Shown here one piece after another: positions 52,061-61,121 of a stretch of DNA of 64,000 nt. Numbering within the stretch: the stretch's first letter is position 1; each line of letters opens with the position of its first letter. Under the pieces are notes generated by a model. That model was not told where the DNA came from, ran no database searches, and saw only the letters and a list, made by a program, of their open reading frames with translations. The position numbers were made by a program, and so were the translations under genes. Where the stretch lies: contig NC_041019.1 of the NCBI RefSeq assembly GCF_004193775.1, positions 51,807,928-51,871,927 on the forward strand, read 5' to 3'. Source of the stretch: Glycine soja (taxonomy: Eukaryota; Streptophyta; Magnoliopsida; Fabales; Fabaceae).

Positions 52061-54357
52061 ATTTTTAGGTAGAAGCTGATTGCAGCAACATTATTATTAC
52101 TACCTCTTGTTGGAACACTTGTAACAACATTAATTACCTCCAAAATTTCCTGTATTGGTGCTAGCTAGCCTGGGAGATTTGTATTTTTGGCATATAGGAA
52201 ATAGACTGGTATATATATATATATGCTTCTTTCTCCCAAATATTACATCTAAGCATGTTGGATTAATGCTCTTTTTCTCTCCAAACATTACATCTAAGCT
52301 TTGGTCGTCGAGGGAGCAAACCATGTAGACATTGATACGAGGCATCTTCTAGTTGTTTTGTTGTGTCTCTCAAGAGACAACAACTGTGTTTGTCCAGCCA
52401 AGGGAAATGTCAATCACTTTTTAATTCATATCAAACGTTATTTTAAGTCAAGAATGTAAAACTTGCCGTTAGATACTTCTATAGTGATGATTCTAGTTTT
52501 GGTGCATCAGGATTATGGGTGCTTTTGTTACCTTCATTAAATATGCAAGGGATTGAACCTGCGACAAACATTATGTTATAATGCCACAATTATCTTAGTT
52601 ACATTGCAATATTATTCGGTCACCAATTATAATATAATATAATTGTTTTTCATGGAAGTAGGTATTAGTTGTAAAGACTGATGTGATGCGTGGTTGATTA
52701 GTAGATGATCGTTTAATTGATCTTAATTATCAACAGGTTACCCAATGTCATGAGATGATTACATTAAAAAAATAGGATTGTCTATATCTTATCGTTATTT
52801 TGTGTTCATAAGTTAACATAATGTTCTTGTAAAAAAAAAGGTTAACATAATGTTTGCTAATTTTTATTTCAAATTTGCTCTAAACTATCAAACTTCTAAT
52901 TTAATATCGTGTCAAATTAAATCTGTGTGAAACGAAACAATAAAGGAAGAATAATTTTTATATTTTAACTCAATTTGTTTTAGAAATAAAATAATTTAGT
53001 TTATAATTTTATCTTAATTATACTTCAAATGAAATTTTAATATTAATTAAATATGCTTAAAATCTGTCCCATAATAGATATTTGGTTTCATCTCCTAAAA
53101 ACTGAAAACATAATAAAATTTGTCCAAAATTCGCCTAAAAGAAGCCATATTAAATTTGTTTGAAATAAGTCAGTAAATGGAAAATCTTGATCAAATTTTT
53201 TCCCAAATTCATTTGAAAAACTTCAGGACAAAATTTCGGCTGAAGTTTTTTAATTTGCAGCAATGTGCAATTTTTAACAAGATACTGTAAGTAGTTTTCT
53301 ATTTAAAATCTGAGGAAAATTCATTTCAAGTCATTCCGGAAATTTCTCTGTAAATATATGTGAACAAAAAATTTCTAGTACGTAGTAGCTAGGCATTTGC
53401 AATTTTATCAATTCCATGGGCTAGCTGCTGTTTTGGGGCTAATAAGCCCTCAGTTCAGATTTCAGAACAAAGTCAAGTCAATTGTAGAGTACTTACAAAA
53501 AGAAAAAACAAAATCATTTATTTATGCATTATATTAAGCAATTTACACTCGTCAGCTACTTTATTTAAAGCGTAGCGAAGAGGTGCACCCAATTAATTAT
53601 GATGATTAATTAGAAAGCTTGGAACTTAGCTGCACGTGAGTCTCATGTTTTACTTTTCCTTCTGCAACTCATAAGCAATTTCTAACACACCTATCCACCA
53701 TGGGACAATTCATATGATTCAGCTAATTAATTAAGCTGTATAAAATTTGATTCAAAGCTACTTTTTGAATCTAGGACTCAATAACAAGTATTTTCTATAT
53801 GGGGACAATTCTATTTTAGTCAAAGTACAGTTATTATATTATAGAGGGTAAAATTCTCTCCCAAAATATTTAACACAAATACATGTCCAAAATTTAAAAC
53901 TGAAGATCACTAATTAATTAAATGGTAATAATTTTGTACTAATCCATCTATGCGTTTAGTAAAAGTTTAGTATTTCCACAAAAAAAAAGTTTGGTATAAA
54001 GCTGAATTATTAGGACCTTTTAAATAAGTTAAAATTAAAATAACTATTTCTAAATATGATTATGGGTCTCAACTAAATCTATATTTAGTTAATCAGTTTT
54101 ATATATGTTTTAATATTTATCTATATTATTATTATTATTATTAACTAAGCTAACTTATTAGATTTAAAAGGATTTTTGTATGGTCTAAATCAAAACTTCT
54201 TTTAATTGAATAGGATTTTAAGAACGTCTTGATATATTTTATTTGACAAATAAGTCTAAGAACCTAGTGTGGGTTAAGTTGGAAATCCCTAATGACTACC
54301 CAACAGTGAAGTATTTTCTCACATACTCTGTATAATGAGCAACACAATAAACTTCCT

Positions 54358-54570
54358 TTACATTGCACGTGTATTTTTAAATTTAAATAATTATATATAA
54401 AAATTTTAAAATATTTATTTTCATAATTAAGAATGAATATTTTATTTTATTTTATAAAAATAAATTAAAAGACCAGGTATTTAAAAGTGAAGAGAAAATT
54501 ATGAAAATTCCAAATTTAATAATAAAATATCAAATCAAATTGAATAAATTACAATAATCTTAAAATATAA
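54358..54570 (+). repeat. Dispersed direct repeat, copy 2
   Basis: Colinear with 45585-45805: ACATTGCACGTGTATTT, AATGAATATTTTATTTTATT, GTATTTAAAAGTG and ATCAAATCAAATT blocks occur in the same order. Non-coding. Confidence 0.45.
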
Positions 54571-54654
54571 TTTATTTAAAAATATCTTGAATTTGATAAA
54601 ACAACAATAACATCATTATTATTATTATTATGTCTTGCAGGAATTACTATATAT

Positions 54655-54930
54655 GTTACTTTTTATTGTCTTTTTTAATCCGGCCATGCTTTGTGTCTTT
54701 TCACCGACAGATCTTCAAAGTTTTTTACAATATGACAAAAATTCAGTGCATTTTAGGTTTTCTGCCTCCTTTGATTGTGGTCTTCAACATTAAGGAGATG
54801 AATGTATGGTTCTTTCGAAACATGTATCCATCCCCTCTTTTCTTAATTTTATGGCTGCTGTTCAGATGTGTTTTCAAGAGTTTTGCGGCATGCTGACACT
54901 TGAAATTACGCTCGTTTACGTTGAGTCGCC
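54655..54930 (+). repeat. Member of a dispersed repeat family of unknown class
   Basis: Contains TGTGTCTTTTCACCGACAGA, GTTTTTTACAATATGACAAA, CAGTGCATTTTAGGTTTTCT, CTCCTTTGATTGTGG and TTTTCAAGAGTTTTGCGGCA, matching in order the blocks at 48.4 and 49.3 kb and, for the last, 39.1 kb. Confidence 0.5.
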
Positions 54931-55662
54931 TCATGCCTAGCTACATCGGTTATTAAGAAATTAATGCACAGAAAACGTGCTAGTAACTTACATCATTTGT
55001 AATTAAAATAATCTATGTAAAACTTACTTTCTACATCTATTAAAATTTTAACCAATATAAAATGTAACTTTTATACAGATTATATTGTCAACAAATGTAA
55101 ATAATTTTTCCAACTTTTTTTCACACCACTGTCAACATAGCATATTATATTCACTTTTTAGAGCATCACTGATTATTCTTAAATTGGATTCTTAAGGTTA
55201 AGAAAAGTTATTCTCAAGATCTCCCACTATAGAGTCCTCACATGGTGTAAGATTCGTTCAAAAAATCATTTTTTAATGTCCAAGGCTTTGAGAGAGGGAA
55301 AAAACAAACACAAAAAGGAAGAACACTGAGAAGAAGAACACCAAATCAACATTAAATTCAGTCCAAGAAATCGATTTATTGAAGAACAATAATAAAAATA
55401 ATTAAAAAAAATCAATGATTATCTGTTTTGACATTCTTTGGAGAGCACGGATCTAGTTACATGCCGCCATGGACAAGGTCTGAAGCTCTAATTGCAAGAA
55501 GTAGATCTATTGATTGCCACCATGGATGAGGGCTCCAAGGTCTTCGATCAGATTTGAACGGGCTTGCATGAGGGAAAATTGGAGGAAGGGGCATTGAGGA
55601 AGAAGGGGAATAAAGGGGAAAAAGAAGGGTGGGGGTGGGGAAGAAGAATGGACATGCAAGGG

Positions 55663-55731
55663 TGGGAGAAGAAGAGAGGAGGGGAACCTACAATGCCGTG
55701 GGAGAAGAAGAGAGGAGGGGAACCTACAATG
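55663..55731 (+). repeat. 36-bp tandem duplication
   Basis: TGGGAGAAGAAGAGAGGAGG continuing to CCTACAATG occurs at 55663 and again 36 bp later at 55699. The purine-rich stretch lies upstream of the Harbinger pseudogene. Confidence 0.95.
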
Positions 55732-56283
55732 TCCAATTGCATGACAATGTCAATATCATAGAGGTGATCATCCTAAATTCACAATAATATTTGAAGTCAT
55801 CGTATCAAAGACTTGTGGACTTGACATGCATATTTTGGAGTTAAAGATTCAAACAATGACATTAATGTGTTAAATTAATCACTCGTATTTGATGACGTTT
55901 TAAAGGTCGAGCTCCTCTAGTACAATTTACCATTAATGAAATTTTATATAATATGGGATAGTATTTTACAAATGACATTTATCCTAAGTGGGCCTCGTTT
56001 GTAAAACTATTCTGATTCCACAAGGAGGGAAAAGAAAATTATTTGCAAAATATCAACAATCGACATGAAAGGATGTGGAGTGAGCATTTGGTGTGTTCAA
56101 ATCTCAATTTGCAATTATATGTGGTTCATCGCATGCTTAACACATGAATATGATGAAGGATATAATATTGACATGAATTATATTACATAACATGATTATT
56201 GAAGATGAACGAGATACATATAATGGTAATGACGATGTTGATTATGATCATATAAACGATGGAATTTTAAATGTTTAGGTACC

Positions 56284-57644
56284 TGTTAGGACTTTGGCAA
56301 GTGCACCAAATCGTGACAAGTAGTAAAGCTCGGAAGTCCGAGTATCGTGTCCACAGGGATTTTATTGCACTTTTCCAATACTTCTCAATTTGTAAGCGGG
56401 AGTAAAGTAGTAAAGTAGAAATGAAAGTAGGAATAGTAAAGAGTGCTATTACTAAAACAAATAAGAAAAAGGGAAAACAATTGATAGAAATGCCAAGACC
56501 AGACAAACCCAATTGGCCTACGATGCATGTAAGTATGATATTCATTACCAATGAAATGGTGTTAGTTCTACCCACATCTGTTGACTACTTGCCCCTGATG
56601 CCTCACGTTGGCAAGCCTATTTTAACTACCTATCTCCCAAATGCCTTTGCGAAGATTCAATAATTAAAATGCGTTAAGATTAAGTTCTAGATGTTGCTTA
56701 GATGCATGGGCAGTGAGTTATCATTCTATGCCTAGCAATGCTAACCCAATGATTCTTTTCTTTAGATGTTCTATTAGGTGTTACCCTTTCCCAAGCGTAT
56801 AACCCCTAAAACTGATGCATGCATTGAATCTTAAATATTATTGAGAATTACCCTCTCCCGAGCGATTAAAACCCAAAAAGAGATCTAAGAATGAATGCAA
56901 GAATAAAAGAAAAGAAATAGAACAGAAAAACCTGGAATAAATTCCTTTGCATTGATAACTGTTGAAGCTCATTGTACATCGTTGGCTTTTTAGGCCTGCC
57001 AGGCCCTAGCTAGGGGTTTAGCCACTCATGGCCATTGAGGGCTTACAACTGGGGATGAAAGAAAGAAAGGCTAACAAAATAAAGAATATAGAGAGGGAAG
57101 AAAACTCAGGCTTGAAGTACTGAGAGTGATGCTCTGAGATGGGATGAAATTTCCTTGGGACTGCCTTTCTATTTATAGTGGCTGAAGTGGGCTTACGGGC
57201 CTTCGTAGTTGCGCTCAGCGCCACATCTCGCGCTTAGCGCGTTCGGATCGCGCGCTGGGCGCGCCATGCACGCTGGGCCTGTGCTTCTGTTGGATCGGGC
57301 GCTGGGCGCCTGTGCGTCTGTTGGATCGGGCGCTGGGCGCCTAGCTGGGCTTAGCGCGCGTAACGGTTTCCGCCACGCTCAGCGCCTCCAGTTAGTTGCT
57401 CGCTTAGCGCCTGATGCGCGCTGAGCGCCCCTATTGGATTGGGCCTGCTTCAGAATTTCTTCTTTTTTCTTCCTTTCTGTGCCACTTTTGCTAAATGCAA
57501 CCTTATTTTTTCGTATCTGCAACCAGAAATTCAATTTAAATTAATTTTCTCACTTTTAATTGCAAATAACTGCTAAATAATTAATTTTAAGCCAAAATTT
57601 GACTATTTAACTCCTATAAATTCACAATTATTTAGCAGTTATCA
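56284..57644 (-). mobile_element. Solo LTR of an Athila-type Ty3/gypsy retrotransposon, 1361 bp
   Basis: The plus strand starts TGTTAGGACTTTGG and ends GCAGTTATCA, so the ends are TG...CA; on the minus strand the LTR begins TGATAACTGC. A perfect 5-bp target duplication GTACC flanks it (56279-56283 and 57645-57649). The host transposase pseudogene continues directly on both sides, which confirms insertion followed by LTR-LTR recombination. Its orientation is the same as the neighbouring Athila element, and it carries the same GCGCTTAGCGC-type motifs (57205-57430). Confidence 0.9.
57205..57430. repeat. Array of GCGCTTAGCGC-like near-palindromes in the solo LTR
   Basis: About ten imperfect copies of a 10-11-bp motif (GCGCTTAGCGC, GCGCTGGGCGC, CGCTCAGCGCC and similar) occur in about 225 bp. 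This includes a 31-bp-period direct repeat (TCTGTTGGATCGGGCGCTGG at 57286 and 57317). The local GC-richness contrasts with the rest of the LTR. Confidence 0.85.
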
Positions 57645-57994
57645 GTACCTGGTGATGCTTCTCCCAACTTTGTTACATACTTGCAAACAAGATGTTTTAT
57701 GCATATAAGAGAAATTCATCAATAATTTTAAACAAATTTAGTGGAACATGTTTGAAAATATTTTGGTAACAAGAATGGTGAAATTTAGTTTTTTTTTTCT
57801 CAATGTCAATATTTGTATTTTTTTACCGATCAGTGTACGTAATGAATAGATCTTAAGTTTAAGTTATCACCATAAATAAAAATTTAAATTATTAATATTT
57901 TCTATTTCTCAATATTATATATTATTTATTTCATAATTAATATTTATATAATTAATTACTTTTATTTATTTCTAATTAATATTTATTTCCTCTG

Positions 57995-59096
57995 CTCACA
58001 AGTGTATGGTTTAGTGTCTGCAATTTTCTAACAACCTGCAAGTAAGATTCCAAAGTTTTGCATTTCCTCTCAAGTATAGTTATCTTTAGTTACCTTCAGG
58101 TGGATCACTAAGGACTTTATTGGCTTGTATTGGGGCTTGGCTCACAAAAATCATGGTTTTTCTTGAAAATTCAAATTAGGATTAAGAGAGCAAAAATTTC
58201 TAATACTTCCGATGCATTCTTCTTAACCCTTTTATTTCCCCGCAACACTTTTCTTTTGCCACCTCTCTTGCTCTTTGTTTCTGCCCTTTATTTTACTCAT
58301 GATTTTTTTTTTCGGGCTTCTAGTTTATAAGAGGTGTCTTACTACATGCTGTACCATTGTCTTAGCTACCTATTTTCCAAAATCCCCCAAATTAAGACCT
58401 TTATAACCCATTTTTGCTCTCTTATCATCCTAAAGGGTAGGACCTATCATTTTATTGGCTTAAGGGTTAATTCAGAATAAAATAATATGATATATAGGCT
58501 CAATCATGGGTGCAAGGGAAAAAATGATGTCGGGTTGGCTTTTTGACTAAGTAGCTAGATATAACAAACATGGCCTTGATCATTTCCACCTTAAGTAACT
58601 ATTCTAACAATCCAAGAGTGATGCAAAACCAGGAACTTAAAAACAGACGTTTTCTCTCACAATTAAGTTCACACTCTCACCGGAATTAAAACAAGTATAC
58701 GGCATACCAGTTATGACCTTGTTCCATCAGACTATCCTTCCCACCTTGTGCTATTCATGTCCCACTTCCTGACCTGACTCGTGCTTCCAGAACCAATGTT
58801 TCCAAGGACTAGTGGCATCTCAAGTGTTTCAACCTTTCAGAACAAGCTCAAAAATTATGACTGCTCAAGTTATCATGCAATTATTACTCAGAAAACAAAT
58901 GCTAAATCTCTCATATTATTACTACTACTTCTTTTTAATACCTAAACAGACCATAAGAAAGAACAAAACACAAAACAAAAACAAAACATAAAAGAGACAT
59001 CAAAACATAAAAGAGACATCAGAACATAAAAGGAAAACATCAAGAAAAATCAACTGCCTCCGCCCAAGTCTGCCCATGGGCCCCAGTCAGCGGTGG
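57995..59096 (-). other. Non-coding 3' region of the Athila element
   Basis: Downstream of the third ORF, no frame of note remains. A repeated CAAAACATAAAAGAGACATC unit (about 58983-59030) occurs two to three times. A polypurine tract or LTR start could not be located. Confidence 0.5.
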
Positions 59097-60071
59097 CTAA
59101 GTCAGCAATGAGGTCCTCATCGACTGCAGGATCCTCAGCGGCTCCAGAAGGCTCTTCCCAGGGAGAGGGGCCTCGGAAGCTGATGCTGAAGCTCTGGTAC
59201 GTGTGCGGCGAGGCCCAGGGAAAGTGATCGATGGGTCGGCGGGGTTCCAGCAGTTCTTCTTCACATAGGCTAGGTTGATCGCAGGGCTGAGTGACTCAAA
59301 GATCAGGGTATCAGAAACCACCCCCTGAATGTCACACAGCGCTGTAATCAACGCTGGGAACCCGAGCCTCGAGGTGCTGGACTGGGCAATCTGGCTGATC
59401 TGCTGTGATATAAAGCTGCCCACATCCATGTCCATGCGGCTCACCAAACCGTAGATCAAGCGGGCCCTGTCAAGATTAACATCAGAAGTGTGAGAAGTGG
59501 GCGCAAGATCGTAATAAGAAAGGACACTCCATGTCTGAGCAAGTGTCGTCATGTCCTTCCTCAGGAGCTTCCAGGGGAGACCATCAGCATTAAGGACAAA
59601 GCGCCCCCCTGGAGTGCACAGTGTGGCCGCGATGGTGTCAGGATCGGGGTGAGTGCTGAGGTATCTGGTGTATGCTGTATACTCCTCCCCGTCCTCCAAA
59701 ATAACCGGGGTGTCGAGGAAGTCGTTAATGGTGTCAGCATCAAAACGAACAACCTGTCCTCGCACCCTGCAGAATCGTGGACTGTGGTCCTCTGGATCAT
59801 AAAGGTTCGAATAGAACTCTTTCACCAGAGCCACGTCAATCCGCTTCTCCGGAAGGTGAGTCAGCACCTGGTCCCATCTGCGCCTCCTGAGTTCCTGGAG
59901 GAACTCGTCAAACATCCCGGGTCCCAGTTCAACATTCCTCTCCGGAAGAATGTTCCGGAGCTGAATGTTGTCTTGGTACCTGTGCCAAGCAATCTCAGAT
60001 GTGAAGCGGGAAGTGTCCCAGTTGGATGCTTCCCCTGGTGTGGGCACGGCACGGCGCTTGCGAGAAGCCAT
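59097..60071 (-). CDS. Athila third ORF (env-position, putative plant transposon protein), frameshifted end
   Basis: ATG at 60071 gives a 324-aa frame (MASRKRRAVPTPGEASNW...). The protein is basic at the N-terminus, then soluble and helix-rich; blocks such as ERNVELGPGMFDEFLQEL and FDADTINDFLDTPV belong to the family annotated as putative plant transposon protein, commonly found after integrase in Athila-like elements. No signal peptide or membrane span is visible, so an envelope role is not supported. The last about 20 residues look out of frame: near 59160 a one-base shift exposes an acidic C-terminus in the neighbouring frame, ending at TGA near 59058. The ATG follows TTTTGTTGCAG, a splice-acceptor-like string. 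Confidence 0.7.
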   Translation of the reverse strand: MASRKRRAVPTPGEASNWDTSRFTSEIAWHRYQDNIQLRNILPERNVELGPGMFDEFLQELRRRRWDQVLTHLPEKRIDVALVKEFYSNLYDPEDHSPRFCRVRGQVVRFDADTINDFLDTPVILEDGEEYTAYTRYLSTHPDPDTIAATLCTPGGRFVLNADGLPWKLLRKDMTTLAQTWSVLSYYDLAPTSHTSDVNLDRARLIYGLVSRMDMDVGSFISQQISQIAQSSTSRLGFPALITALCDIQGVVSDTLIFESLSPAINLAYVKKNCWNPADPSITFPGPRRTRTRASASASEAPLPGKSLLEPLRILQSMRTSLLT

Positions 60072-61121
60072 CTGCAACAAAACAAAGTCCACAAAAAACA
60101 GGAAACAGATTTCAGTTAGTAATTAGTGGGGGTGCGAAAAGTAAACAAATTAGGGGTGAAAATAGTAAAGAAGGGGGTGCAGAAAGTAGACAATTAGGGG
60201 TAAAAATACTAAAGAAGGGGGTGCAGAAAGTAGAAGGAGGGGGGTGAAGTTAGAAGGAAGGGGGGTGTGAAAAGCAAAGAAGAAGGGTTGTTGGACCCCG
60301 AGGCCCAGCCCCGCGCTTGGCGCGCCTCCCTGCAGCCGGATGCACGCGCTTAGCGCCACAAACACGCGCTTAGCGAGCTCACCAAGGATGATGAGCGCGC
60401 TTAGCGCGACTGTGCTGGCTAAGCGTGCTTGTCGTTCTTGCTCTTCTGTCCGACGGCGGCTTAGCGCGCTGCACATCCTCGTGTCCGCACTCGCTAAGCC
60501 ATTGACGAAGCTTAGCGTGATAGTCCCTGCAGCTTAGGTTAACCTATGTTCAGAACCAAGTCTTACCTATGAAATCAGTGTGAAATGGCACAGGGACGCA
60601 GACAACGGCAGGCAGAAAAAAAAGAGAGAATGCAGAGAAGAAAAAGAGAGTAGATGCTGAGGGCGTAAGGAAAGGAAAAAGAGAATGTGGGGTTCTGAAA
60701 TAAAAACCCCTGGGAGGCAACTGAGGGGTTGGGGAGTTTCGAAAACTCCCCAGAATTTATGACATTCGCGCTTAGCGCGCCTGAGGGCGCTAAGCGCACC
60801 AAGGGAAAACGTCCCTTGGTTTCCCCTCAGCTTAAAAATTTAAATTTTAAAAACTTACCTGGGCGCTTAGCGCGAGGTCTCGCGCTAAGCGCGGTTCTTC
60901 GTGCAGCCCACTTGATTTCTGCTATTGGCACCCCTCCTTTTGCTATCTGTACCTGTGGGCCTTTGCTTTTTGTACCCCCTGTTTGCTATTCACACCTGTT
61001 GGGCTTTTTTTTTTTTTTTTTTTTTTTACACAAAAACAAAATACTACATCTTTACACTAAATGTTGGGTTGCCTCCCAACTAGCGCTTAGTTTATTGTCC
61101 TTAGCTAGACAGTAGGCTCTC
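60072..61121. repeat. Athila inter-ORF spacer with GCGCTTAGCGC motif array
   Basis: This roughly 1-kb spacer between the third ORF and pol carries about a dozen copies of CGCTTAGCG/CGCTAAGCG-type motifs between 60310 and 60890, plus one at 61083. Several are perfect CGCGCTTAGCGCG-like near-palindromes. A run of 23 T (61005-61027; A on the element strand) lies close to the end of pol. No coding frame is convincing here. Confidence 0.8.

Larger units (their letters stand above)
48285..55157. other. Gene-empty intergenic DNA with dispersed repeats
   Basis: 6.9 kb without a supportable host gene. It contains several members of one dispersed repeat family (listed separately), the second copy of a 45.6/54.4 kb repeat, and AT-rich filler. 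The stretch 49650-50100 has repeat-like flanks (GTTTGGTTGG near 49657, TTTTGTAAACAGAACC near 50060) but no identifiable element. Confidence 0.55.
55762..57788 (+). pseudogene. PIF/Harbinger transposase (ALP1/HARBI1-like nuclease) pseudogene, interrupted by a solo LTR
   Basis: Plus-strand translation from 55762 to 56278 gives pieces of a DDE_Tnp_4-type nuclease: HAYFGVKDSNNDINVLN, a stop, SLVFDDVLKGRAPLVQF, a stop, YPKWASFVK, and near 56190 HNMIIEDERDTYNGNDD. After the LTR insertion (56284-57644) the same gene continues at 57647 with PGDASPNFVTYLQTR, HIREIHQ and NLVEHV, ending at TAG 57786-57788. Blocks and order match the C-terminal half of plant HARBI1/ALP1 proteins. Several in-frame stops and at least one frameshift show it was dead or dying. 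The N-terminal half is missing. The family is a DNA transposase; ALP1 itself is a domesticated relative. Confidence 0.8.
55158..57990 (+). mobile_element. Decayed PIF/Harbinger element, split by a solo LTR
   Basis: The left end is placed at TTA followed by GAGCATCACTGATTATTC near 55158; a GAGCATC-type end behind TTA is typical of Harbinger elements. The interior holds a transposase pseudogene (55762-57788). The right terminal repeat was not found and may have been lost where the Athila fragment begins near 58 kb. Both outer limits are approximate. Confidence 0.45.

Noticed and set aside
52540..52615. Minus-strand GGTTCAATCCC resembling a tRNA/SINE B box
   Set aside because: No A box at proper spacing, no cloverleaf and no SINE tail could be identified.
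57209..57424. GC-rich 71-aa frame in the solo LTR
   Set aside because: It results from the GCGCTTAGCGC motif array and has no protein-family features.
56284..57644. Interpretation of the LTR as the 3' LTR of the neighbouring Athila element
   Set aside because: It has a perfect GTACC duplication on both sides, no polypurine tract adjoins it, and host pseudogene sequence continues across it, so it is a separate solo LTR.
59490..60119. 209-aa plus-strand frame opposite the Athila third ORF
   Set aside because: Antisense shadow of a coding ORF, with no supporting motif.
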